Notes under the pieces: model-generated | The model's input: only the letters and a program-made list of their open reading frames with translations | Database searches by the model: none | Told to the model about the DNA's origin: nothing | Shown: piece after piece, positions 12,858 through 20,829 of the stretch | How the letters are laid out: each line of letters begins with the position of its first letter | Position numbering within the stretch: the stretch's first letter is position 1 | Position numbers and translations under genes: made by a program | Assembly (NCBI RefSeq): GCF_000485595.1 | Contig: NW_014577076.1 | Coordinates: forward strand, 515,684-544,854 | DNA from: Priapulus caudatus | Lineage: Eukaryota > Priapulida > Priapulimorpha > Priapulimorphida > Priapulidae | Length of the DNA stretch: 29,171 nt | Direction: 5' to 3'

Positions 12858-13045
12858 CTGCAATGCTTTGTTGATCTCGACTCAAGCCTATCACTGGAAT
12901 GACGTACTCTTCTCCTCTTGCGACTACGGTAGCTGGACAGGCTCGACTCTCTGCTTCGGGAGCGGTAAGCCTGGTGCTGGCTTCGTGACTTTGACCTATG
13001 ACGATTTTGGCTGTGACTCTGTGACGTCCTTCTTGACCTTGGCAT
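12858..13045 (-). CDS. N-terminal coding exon of Ser/Arg-rich protein
   Basis: The minus-strand reading frame starts at ATG 13045, giving MPRSRRTSQSHSQNRHRSKS followed by RS/SR-rich sequence including YRSRKRRRVRHSSDR. It ends in phase 2 at the donor TGCAG/GTATGTTTTTTT. An acceptor-like TTTATTGCGTCCCCAG lies 18 bases upstream of the ATG (exon edge 13063), so the ATG is probably in the second transcribed exon; reading could also continue upstream if the exon is internal. The 62 codons plus 2 bases join in frame to the exon at 9866-10076, for 133 codons in all. The MPxxRR start and the SRKRRR..HSSDR block resemble what I remember of CLK2-type kinases. This is a resemblance in a low-complexity region and weak evidence for the exact family. 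RS-rich segments usually place a protein in nuclear speckles. Confidence 0.72.
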
Positions 13046-13063
13046 CGTTCTTTTGCAAATTTT

Positions 13064-13996
13064 CTGGGGACGCAATAAAGGTATAACCCTAAAATAACAC
13101 TATTTTAAGAACATTGTTTTATATCCTTACAGATTACAATAAGAATATTGTGAAAACATTTACTATATAAACCAATAATTAACTTGAATATCACTATTAG
13201 ACGAGCTGTTCAGTAAGTACTGTAAAATTGTATATTACTACTAGGAACAATATTTTCAGTTGAACACATTACATTGCTTTATGTTAACGGTAACATACTG
13301 TCACATTTTTAAAAGCATCAAAAGCATATATATATAAGATCAAGCACTCATAAAAATTTATCTTTATAACTGATCTTTTCAAAATGCATAAACTATCAAA
13401 ACATTTTACACACTGAACAAGCTCACTATGTGGTGTGCAAGGCTATCACTAGGTAGACATATGAGGTTAGGGGACAGAAGATGTGCAACCTTTAGGATTT
13501 TATAAAGAAGCAATTTAACAATCATCAGCACAACAGTAATTCCACAGCCTTTTTATGGGGTTAAAGATTCAGAAATGTGCCTAGCGGGATTAACCTGCCA
13601 TTTGACAGTTTGCATACGACTATCTAATCCATACTGCATTATTAGCTAAAGCAAAGGCACGACAGAAAATCTCACAAAATTTTAGAGATTTGAGAGTAAA
13701 TAATAAATATAATAACTTTCCTGATCATTATTGTAACAACTATTTGCCTCCGAATTCTAAAGCTAAATTAGCTCCATATGTTAAACCATTGGTACTACAG
13801 AGGTTTACAAGTAACCACATTATTAAATCACCATATATGAATATCATCGACATCTCCTAATAACAATTACGAATTTGCAACAAATGTTCATGCTTATTTC
13901 ACCTCACATTCACCAGTAATTACTATGATGACTTGAAAGTTTTGGCATCCATGTCTTTTTTAGTCGTTTCATTCGTAAATACGTTTAATATTCAAC
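13064..13996. other. Probable 5' intron or intergenic sequence
   Basis: AT-rich and without recognised exons, repeats or promoter motifs. The first exon and promoter of the Ser/Arg-rich gene should lie at or beyond this stretch but cannot be seen. Confidence 0.5.
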
Positions 13997-14063
13997 ATTT
14001 TCACTAGGGCTGTAACGAATACACTAGGTTACGAATACGATACGTATCACGATATATATGCAT

Positions 14064-14874
14064 CAGGAGTAGATAATAGGGAGGAGTGTGACATCAATAA
14101 ACAAGGGAAATTCGTCATTTACTAGCCTTATAATACCTACGATTTACTACGCGTAACTCATCCAACTTGAGCTCAAATCGGACACAGTACATTCGCCAAT
14201 CATCGTGCGAAATCGTTTCCTCGTAGACACCCGCAATCCGGAGATACAGCCTAAAACGTATGACACGATTCTCCATTCTTTGGCCATCAATCCAGCCCAT
14301 TGCGCGCCTATAATTCAGACAAAAGGCAGCAACACTGCCGCGCAGTCGCTGTGTTTGCTCTCTCGGATAGCTGAATGTGGCGTTGTGGCTCGCGGGGAGA
14401 TTGGAGATCGACGCAACACTCGACGAGCTAATCATGCGGTTGGCGTGCGTGCGTGAAGGCATGCCAGCTATGTACAAAGGTGGCCTGTGTAGCTGTGTAC
14501 CGGGTCAAAGGTTATCTCGCCGAGTGTTGATGCCTAATCTCCCCGCGAGCCACAACGCCACATTCAGCTATCCGAGAGAGCAAACACAGCGACTGCGCGG
14601 CAGTGTTGCTGCCTTTTGTCTGAATTATAGGCGCGCAATGGGCTGGATTGATGGCCAAAGAATGGAGAATCGTGTCATACGTTTTAGGCTGTATCTCCGG
14701 ATTGCGGGTGTCTACGAGGAAACGATTTCGCACGATGATTGGCGAATGTACTGTGTCCGATTTGAGCTCAAGTTGGATGAGTTACGCGTAGTAAATCGTA
14801 GGTATTATAAGGCTAGTAAATGACGAATTTCCCTTGTTTATTGATGTCACACTCCTCCCTATTATCTACTCCTG
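14064..14874. mobile_element. 811-bp foldback element, CAGGAG family, near-identical long arms
   Basis: It starts CAGGAGTAGATAATAGGGAG and ends with the reverse complement, inside the 8-bp duplication ATATGCAT (14056-14063 and 14875-14882). Two arms of about 360 bp (roughly 14064-14430 and 14517-14874) surround a loop of about 86 bp. The arms appear identical over about 340 bp, so an open frame of the same sequence occurs in both directions. Comparison with the second copy (20830-21351) shows mostly amino-acid-changing differences, arguing that this frame is not a maintained protein. Transcription through the element would give a long hairpin RNA. Confidence 0.9.
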
Positions 14875-15339
14875 ATATGCATGCAAATACGAATATTTCA
14901 CGAATACGAATACTCACTTGTTGAAGCTGTAAACACTACCAAGGAATAAAAGATATATAAATATATTAATGAACAAATTTGCTTTATGTTAACGATAGAA
15001 TGGCGCGCAATCATGCCCTGGCTCCTAGGGTGTTTTAGCAGACGTATTTGAGCAGACTCACATAAAAATGCATATATGTGTGTGTGCGTACGTGTGTTTG
15101 CGTGCGCGCACGCACGCGTGCGTGCGTCCGCTATGCCTCCAGACAACTTTCGTCCGTTAACGAACAACTTTTAGCAGACGTTCTAGCGCGCAACGCGCTC
15201 GCGATCGATCGAGCCCCGCGTACTTCAATCAAAGGCGCCGCTGCCACGCACATGGCTGGAAAAACACGGCATGGCTGTGTCAGATTTTCGTGACATCACT
15301 GTACACGTGTATATCCCGTCAACAAGAAAACCACGGTAT

Positions 15340-15416
15340 TGAGCTGGTTACGGTATAATAATTCTAAAATATTACACCGTAATAATATCGCAATACCGGT
15401 ATACCGCTGCAACCCT
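15340..15416. mobile_element. hAT-like end fragment
   Basis: It ends ATACCGGTATACCGCTGCAACCCTA, whose reverse complement TAGGGTTGCAGCGGTATACC resembles hAT terminal repeats. I found no matching left end nearby, so it is probably a truncated insertion inside the larger element. Confidence 0.5.
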
Positions 15417-15425
15417 AGTTACGTA

Positions 15426-15516
15426 TCCGTCCCTTCTCACACGCTCGATATGGGGTGAGTTACATGTGATAGTAAGATACACGTCCCGGCCTTCTCGACG
15501 TGTGAGAAGGGACAGG
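15426..15516. repeat. Inverted repeat
   Basis: GTCCCTTCTCACACG (near 15428) and its complement CGTGTGAGAAGGGAC (near 15500) enclose about 55 bp. No clear target duplication was found. Confidence 0.7.
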
Positions 15517-15748
15517 TACCAGTCTAGGTCCGTTCACGGGGAAAGCTGCAAACGACATTGAGAATTCGAGCAAATCGGCATAGAATTGCAGTTTAAAAAA
15601 GATTTTTTCAAGTAGACCTGTTCCATTTATATTATTTGTATTCGTCAGTACTCGAATAATGATGACGCGAATAACGAATACGTATCGTCCAACAACAATA
15701 TTTGGTGCACCGAATACGCGAGTGTATCGTTACAGCCCTAATTTTCAC

Positions 15749-16640
15749 TGTGCATAGCGCATTTTAATTAACTGTTTCGGTGTGGGCTACTAGCTTAATC
15801 ATGTTTACTTGCAGCTGCTTATCTGCTTATTATGGTTTGTTATAGTTTTATATTAGGGTTACGTAGGTATTACGGAAGTTATTTTAAAAACTCACATAAA
15901 CATTAACATTAGCTAACTGCACAAAAACACAAAGTCCTACACACACTACCTAAATTGCAAATCCTTATACAATAAATTACTTGAGTTTTCCCAGTTTAGA
16001 TCGGTTCAAGGGTGTTTGTTGTAAACATGGCAACTTTCAGTACTATACTATATCAGTATATGTCTTTCAGTTCGCATATATATATATATGTATACAAGAT
16101 ATACTTTTCACGATACAATATATGATATGTACAGGGAAAACTACTTGGCAAATAATACACTTAACTGGTATTCTACCAATCATGTAAATGCTTACAAATC
16201 AGTATTGTAGCGCACTTAGTAAACAAATGCTATTGAACGTACTCAAAATTGTGTCTTGTTTTCTGATGGAACTATTCTACCAAATTATATTAATTTTATT
16301 CATCCCATCCCTAGTTGCTACATATGTAGTACTAGTAGTAATTGCCCTGTAGTCCTGTACAGTGGTCTTTGCTTTGTAAGGTCTCAGATAAATATGCACA
16401 TTATATAATCGAAATATGCCTTTGAACAAAAATCCAAACGCACGTTATTTAAAGAGGACGTTGGATAAAGGGGACAGGTCCTGATATAAACAGGGAAATT
16501 TCTGAAGAGAAATTGCCTTCTTTCTAAAGTGAATGCCCTTAAAAATATTAGTTTGAGAAACCAATCTGCAGATTAGGCAACCCCTGTTACATATTTTATC
16601 AGCTATCAAGCATTAGTAAATAATTCAACTGATTGATTGG
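15749..16640. other. Non-coding stretch, nothing recognised
   Basis: AT-rich intergenic sequence. Short open frames lack splice context or family resemblance. Confidence 0.5.
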
Positions 16641-16647
16641 GGTATTT

Positions 16648-17090
16648 GGCATAGTGGTTAAGGAATGTGATGATTCTCTTAAATAATTTGCTAAATATTA
16701 GAAAACTTCCAAGTTTTGGCAAGGTAAGAGGGCTCTGTAGTTATAGAAACTTGAAATTGGTAGGCTATAAAATGTTATATCGTGAGAAAGAGTTCCTATA
16801 CATCTTCTTTCTTGACTGTCTGGTATCTTGGTTAAGGCATATATGATGATTATGTGAAATAATTTAATAAATATTATTGAAATTCCTAGTTTGAAAAAAG
16901 GTAAGGGGTTGCACCTTGGAGTAATCATTCAGAATAATTACTCCAAGGTTGCACAAACTTGAAGTTGATAGGTTTTCACAGGTTATGACATTAGAAAAAA
17001 GTTCCTATATATTTTATCTTGGGTGTGCTTGGCACTTTGGTTATGAAATTAAATGGGTGTTATTTTTAAATAGCAGTTTCAGCAATAAGC
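16648..17090. repeat. Three diverged tandem units (~174 and 209 bp)
   Basis: Unit starts are GGCATAGTGGTTAAGG (16648), GGTATCTTGGTTAAGG (16822) and GGCACTTTGGTTATG (17031, partial). Shared landmarks in order are TGATGATT, AATAATTT, a GGTAAG-G segment, AAACTTGAA-TTG-TAGG and GTTCCTATA. The second unit is 35 bp longer than the first, largely because of the palindromic insertion at 16915-16947. Confidence 0.8.
16915..16947. mobile_element. 33-bp palindromic mini-insertion
   Basis: CTTGGAGTAAT, an 11-bp spacer CATTCAGAATA, then ATTACTCCAAG. It is flanked by the 7-bp direct repeat GTTGCAC (GGTTGCAC, 8 bp, if the last G is given to the flank). The first tandem unit lacks it at the corresponding place, which supports an insertion rather than chance. 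Confidence 0.75.
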
Positions 17091-17236
17091 AATAGAATGT
17101 TTTCAGCATGGCCAATCTTGAGATTGCTCAGCCAAACTGGGAGATTTGCAGTTTGCACAGCTTGAACTTAACATTGTGCAATTTCAAAGTTAAATTACAA
17201 TATGTACAGGTGAATCAGGTACAATTTGAATTACAA

Positions 17237-17451
17237 CATGGATATTTTTCCGAGCATCGGAAACGCATTTAGTCACAATATTATTTTGAGCGGTTGTTGT
17301 AGCAGTTGTTTTGCCAAATGTCGCCGGAAAGCACCGGTCTTGGCCGAAATGGTCTGCAGCATCAAAACATTTTTCTGTTGTAAATTGTGCTCGTATTGCC
17401 AAGTAGGCAGAGTTAAAGTGAAAGATTCCAATGCTCAGAAGAATATCCATG
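17237..17451. mobile_element. MITE-like inverted-repeat element
   Basis: The left end CATGGATATTTTTCCGAGCA and the reverse-complemented right end CATGGATATTCTTCTGAGCA match over about 26 bp with a few differences. The interior contains GCCGGAAAGCACCGGTCTTGG. Frames are open on both strands but unlike known proteins. No flanking duplication was identified. Confidence 0.6.
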
Positions 17452-18118
17452 TCTTTCGAATTAAGCTTGCAAGTTGTAGTTGCATGCAGTGTGCGACCAG
17501 AAACGTGTTCACCCCTTAATCGACCTGCATCTAAACAGAGGAATTGCTCCGACTTGTAATTGGAGGATAAAAAAAGAATTCATGACGTTTCGTTTTCATT
17601 TTGGCATTTAGCCCATGACTCGAGTATGAGCGATACCGCACGTACAAATTTGCCAATTAATTAAGCTAATCACCTTTCAATAAACTCAAAACTCACAGGG
17701 ATCATAGCTAAGACATGTGTCTATGATAGCTAGAATTTATAGCAATGTAACTCAAATCGTTTGCACCATATGATAGTTAGTACACTTTCCTACCGGTCAT
17801 AGCCGCGCATTAGCCTATGAGCGATACCGCGCGTGCATATTTGCTAATTAATTAAACTAATCGCGCTTCAATAGACTCAAAATTCACAGAGATTAAGGAT
17901 AAGTCATGTGTCTATAATTAATAGCTAGAATTTATAGAAATGTAACTCAAATCGTTCGCGCCATATGATAGTTGGAAGTGACTATTGGCCCGACGGTCAG
18001 GCGAATAAGAAACCGTTTTCTATAGACCCGACGGTCGGGCAAATAAACCAAGGCTAGCTATTCGCCCGGCAGCGAATATTTTTTTCGTACGCGTAAGAGC
18101 CACTGATCTCTATAATAT

Positions 18119-18152
18119 CAGGAGTAAGATAATATATATTATCTTACTCCTG
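18119..18152. mobile_element. 34-bp perfect palindrome, CAGGAG family mini-element
   Basis: CAGGAGTAAGATAATAT followed immediately by its exact reverse complement, flanked by the 7-bp direct repeat ATAATAT on both sides. Its first bases match the ends of the 811-bp foldback at 14064. It sits inside a larger palindrome with 19-bp arms beginning CCACTGATCTCTATAATAT (18100-18118 and 18165-18183), so it inserted into an existing hairpin. Confidence 0.82.
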
Positions 18153-18247
18153 ATAATATTATAAATATTATAGAGATCAGTGGTAAGAGTAAATACATGC
18201 GCGTGGAGTCATATACATAGCACATCCAAAATTCTCAAATACAATAT

Positions 18248-18312
18248 GTCGTAATAGCGTAGCGTGTACAGCGCAAGCATCCACTATGAAAGGTCGGTGG
18301 ATCGAATCCCAT
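18248..18312 (+). ncRNA. tRNA-like sequence (possible SINE head or tRNA relic)
   Basis: TAGCGTAGCGTG resembles an RNA polymerase III A box and GTGGATCGAATCCCA a B box, with tRNA-like spacing (TACAGCGCAAGC, then CCACTATGA, then AGGTCG). T-stem pairing is poor, so it is not a functional tRNA. The 3' sequence is a T-rich, repetitive CTGTTTTCT tail. It lies inside the 1-kb element. Confidence 0.4.
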
Positions 18313-18464
18313 CTGTTTTCTAATTATTTTCCTGTTTTCTGTATTTTTCTATCTTTATCTGTTTAACATTTTCTTCCAATTAACGCAAATACTTACATGA
18401 TTTATTTACAACATTTTAATAACAACAATTAAAAATTTTATTTTTTATATATTTTTTTAAATAG

Positions 18465-18523
18465 GGATTGGGTTAGGGTTAGGGTTACTGGTTAGGGTTA
18501 GGGTTAGGGTTAGGGTTAGGATT
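18465..18523. repeat. Interstitial telomere-like (TTAGGG)n
   Basis: About seven GTTAGG units with one TACTGG interruption. A further short TTAGGGTTAGGG tract lies at about 18681-18692. Because the array is inside a bounded transposon it was probably carried in, rather than marking a chromosome fusion. Confidence 0.9.
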
Positions 18524-19330
18524 TGGCTTACGCGTACGAAAAAAATATGTGCCGCCCGGCAGCGTCTATTTTGCAACAACTGCAGCAATAATTGCAATTA
18601 TAGTAATATTATATGTTATATTAATGAGTAAAATATGTTTTTTATGGAAAATACATCAGAAAACTTATACTTATCTAGCTATTAGGGTTAGGGCACTTTT
18701 TAGGGTTTTTGCATCATTCTTTAATACCGGTATATCGTAAAATATATGTTAAAATTAGAAGTGCCTAGTAAACATATCCTACCACCCCTTTCAGCCGGCT
18801 GCGTTTTCTTCAGTCAAAGCAAATCGAAGCAGCCAATCAGAAGGCGCTAAATCCTTCAGTGTGGGAAAAAAAAATTTGCGGTCGGGCGAATAGCCAGAAT
18901 TCCCTATTCAGCTATTGGCCCGACGGTCGGACGAATAGAAAGAATACCCTATTGGCCCGACGGTCGGGCGAATAGCCTCGGCCATGATAGTTAGTACCGT
19001 ACACTTTCCTACCGGTCATAGCATTAGCGTATGCGGCGTGGTATGCAAAATGAAAACAAAACGTCACGAATTCTATTTCTATCCTCCAATCACAGGTCGG
19101 AGAAATTCCTGTTTAGACACATGTTGTTTAATCGGGGCAGCACTTTATTCTGACATTTTAACCGTTTCCGACCTATCCCAATAAGACGGAGACCACTCTA
19201 CTGTAGTCTAGACTATAGTCGAGTTGTAACAAAGCACTGAGATTGATATATGATCTTACTGTAAAATCTGATTCACTGTCACCGATTCAATCAATCCCAC
19301 TCGAGCTCAGTCTCCGAGTAGACAGACTCT

Positions 19331-19368
19331 TAGCTCTAGTAGTAGTACTATAGTACTACTACTAGCTA
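19331..19368. mobile_element. 38-bp palindromic mini-element, TAGCTCTA family
   Basis: It begins TAGCTCTAGTAGTAG and ends CTACTACTAGCTA, with a perfect 30-bp palindromic core. The flanking 9-bp duplications are identical: ACAGACTCT at 19322-19330 and 19369-19377. Its ends match the elements at 19945-20574 and 26598-26672. Confidence 0.85.
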
Positions 19369-19593
19369 ACAGACTCTGAGACTGTGTGCAGTGTGTGAAC
19401 AGATTGGAACGGACTAATTATTTAACCAGCATACACCCGCTACGTTTTTAGTAAATACTATCGACTAGTATAAAGAAATAAGCAATAAGTTAAGTAGGGC
19501 GTCATATTCTACCTCCAGTAGTAATCCAATCAATGTGTAAATCAAATTTCAATGATGTTAGTAACTGTGTAACAACACTTTATACCGTTAAAT

Positions 19594-19613
19594 ATGGCGA
19601 GTGTATTTGGTAG
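19594..19613 (+). CDS. MRPL53: Alternative MRPL53 mini first exon
   Basis: ATGGCGAGTGTATTTGGTAG encodes MASVFG plus two bases and is followed by a good donor, GTACGT. It would join in phase to the CAGCAG acceptor at 19827 or 19830, giving MASVFG-S/R-RKAIEK. ATGGCG overlapping a start codon is common in housekeeping genes (YY1-type motif). Against it, the CCAAT-like and ETS-like motifs lie downstream, favouring the ATG at 19793 instead. Confidence 0.3.
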
Positions 19614-19720
19614 GTACGTCACGATTACAAACCGCAATTACGATTGGTCCATGTTTGCTCCAGCTGCCCAAACCTACCCAATGAACAACGGTTATTCGTG
19701 CAATTTCTACTTCCGTATCT
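19614..19720 (+). promoter_or_regulatory. Probable MRPL53 promoter
   Basis: It contains TACGTCACG (CRE-like, 19615-19623), GATTGGTCC (inverted CCAAT box near 19643) and ACTTCCGT (ETS/GABP-type, 19709-19716), 75-180 bp upstream of the ATG at 19793. ETS and CCAAT sites are typical of nuclear genes for mitochondrial proteins. No TATA box is seen. Confidence 0.5.
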
Positions 19721-19792
19721 AATTCGCCACTTGTCGGTTTTGGCGTGGCAATCAACAATTCGTCGTCCTCGTTCAGCTATCATAATCATATC

Positions 19793-19932
19793 ATGGTTTT
19801 TAAGCGGTCTGTTTCTATTGCCGTCAGCAGAAGGAAAGCTATCGAGAAACTGTGGCATCAATGTCACCTGGAGAGTGTCAAAAAAGTCATTTTCTCGTTC
19901 GATCCATTTAGGCCAAACGTAAAATCATGCAG
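19793..19932 (+). CDS. MRPL53: MRPL53 exon 1, mitochondrial ribosomal protein L53 (mL53)
   Basis: Encodes a subunit of the large mitochondrial ribosomal subunit (thioredoxin-like fold family). From ATG 19793 the peptide begins MVFKRSVSIAVSRRKAIEKL, a basic, hydroxylated, acid-poor start suited to mitochondrial import, then VKKVIFSFDPFRPNVKSC. This aligns without gaps to the region of human MRPL53 that reads VKQVRVQFCPFEKNVEST. The exon ends in phase 2 at TGCAG/GTACCT; AG plus the first base of exon 2 makes Arg, as at the human position. In-frame coding continues upstream to at least 19745 without another ATG, so 19793 is the simplest start; a spliced alternative is listed at 19594. The donor is directly followed by a transposon target duplication (see 19945). 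Confidence 0.88.
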
Positions 19933-19944
19933 GTACCTGAAACC

Positions 19945-20574
19945 TAGCTCTACTCTAGTACTATAGCCGCTTACATTAACTGCCGCTGGGCTATAGACCG
20001 ACCCATGGGGCATGCAATGGACCAACTTATCCCCAATGTATCCGGCTAAAAAAACGTCTGTGGTAGGCAATTAATGCCTCTTATCCGAAGTGAATATGTC
20101 TTAAGTTATAGCCGCTACTAAAATTGAACCTCTATTAGCTCTAACTATCGTTGCAATGGTATACTTGCGGTATTTCTTGTGAACAACAAACATTCATTTG
20201 CCGAACTTCAAACGGCCATTTCTGGCGGCGCTGCAGCAGCGCCAGTCAGTGGGAACTATGTATTTTCCGCATGTGGAGGGTGGTCGGGTTGGGGTGGTTG
20301 TGGAAAAAAACATTGTTGTTGTCAAGTAACAAATTAAGCGATCAGAGATTGTAATATTAGTTTTGTCATGAAAGATGAACAAATTACTATTATTAATTTG
20401 TTACTTGACAACAACAATGTTTTTGTCCACAACCAACACAACCCGCCCACCCCTCCACATGCGGAAATACATAGTTCCCGCTGACTGGCTGGAGTAAGTT
20501 GGTCCCGAGCATTCGTAATGGTTGATGCTATAGCCCAGCGGCAGTTAATGTAAGCGGCTATAGTACTAGAGCTA
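19945..20574. mobile_element. 630-bp foldback element, TAGCTCTA family, in MRPL53 intron 1
   Basis: The ends are TAGCTCTACTCTAGTACTAT and TATAGTACTAGAGCTA, with arms extending through GCCGCTTACATTAACTGCCGC and CCCAGCGGC. It is flanked by the perfect 9-bp duplication CCTGAAACC (19936-19944 and 20575-20583). Inside is a second inverted repeat (20242-20336 against 20394-20488). The 9-bp duplication and long terminal repeats suggest a Mutator-like non-autonomous element. It landed three bases after the splice donor GT-A. Confidence 0.88.
20242..20488. repeat. Inverted repeat inside the 630-bp foldback
   Basis: Arms of about 95 bp, starting CCAGTCAGTGGGAACTATGT and ending at AAGTAACAAATTA, are repeated in reverse with several small differences around a 57-bp loop. 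Confidence 0.88.
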
Positions 20575-20778
20575 CCTGAAACCTAACCCGACCAGGCTGT
20601 GTAACTAACGTCAATACACCGCCTGACATCCATCCATTGAAAAATCTTGTAGCTGTACAAAAACTACCGAACAATTACGTATATCTCAAATAAAATGATC
20701 ATCTAAGCATTTCTGCCTTGTTTTGTATCAAATATAACCTTCACCTTATAGTATTCCAGCGTTGTTATTAAAACTAAT

Positions 20779-20800
20779 GCTCATAGGGTCTATGTCCCCT
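20779..20800. mobile_element. Solo terminal repeat of the GGGTCTATGTCC family
   Basis: GCTCATAGGGTCTATGTCCC matches the left end of the 26744 element. No right end follows; the sequence runs into the truncated foldback at 20830. Confidence 0.65.
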
Positions 20801-20829
20801 CAGTTTGCTAATACCTCCGTTTGAAAACT

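Larger units (their letters stand above)
14005..15740. mobile_element. hAT-like non-autonomous element with nested insertions
   Basis: The left end reads TAGGGCTGTAACGAATACACT; the right end, reverse-complemented, reads TAGGGCTGTAACGATACACT. Both are flanked by the 8-bp duplication ATTTTCAC (13997-14004 and 15741-15748). Subterminal ACGAATA repeats recur at both ends. An 8-bp duplication with such ends is typical of hAT transposons. No transposase frame is present. The element was itself invaded by the foldback at 14064-14874, and a second hAT-like end lies at about 15340-15416. Confidence 0.88.
17974..18983. mobile_element. 1-kb Mutator-like element carrying telomere-like DNA
   Basis: Flanked by the perfect 9-bp duplication ATGATAGTT (17965-17973 and 18984-18992). 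The imperfect terminal repeats are GGAAGTGACTATTGGCCCGA and, reverse-complemented from the right, GGCCGAGGCTATTCGCCCGA. Palindromic CCGACGGTCGG-type motifs followed by GCGAATA or similar recur near 17990, 18030, 18064, 18880, 18918 and 18955. A second internal inverted repeat, CTTACGCGTACGAAAAAAAT, lies at 18078-18098 and 18527-18547. A 9-bp duplication fits Mutator-like elements. No transposase is present. Confidence 0.75.
17529..19127. mobile_element. Composite inverted-repeat element with internal direct repeats
   Basis: The left arm (17529-17610) and the complement of 19041-19127 share CTAAACAG, CTCCGAC, ATTGGAGGATA, GAATTC.TGACGTTT and TTTTCATTTTG.CAT. Inside are two diverged direct repeats of about 190 bp with landmarks TGAGCGATACCGC, AATTAATTAA, TAGAATTTATAG, GTAACTCAAATCGTT and TTTCCTACCGGTCATAGC. 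The 1010-bp element at 17974-18983 has split the second repeat. The outer boundaries are approximate because no target duplication was found. Confidence 0.6.

Noticed and set aside
14377-14823. 148-residue open frame, also present in reverse (14115-14477) and partly at 21117-21299
   Set aside because: It lies in the arms of a foldback element. The two copies differ mostly at amino-acid-changing positions, and no family is recognised. The repeated frame reflects the inverted repeat, not selection.
18465-18523. Chromosome-end or fusion point from the (TTAGGG)n tract
   Set aside because: The tract is short, degenerate and lies inside a transposon with an intact 9-bp duplication.
19644-19922. 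92-residue frame overlapping MRPL53 exon 1
   Set aside because: Shadow frame; the overlapping frame matches MRPL53.
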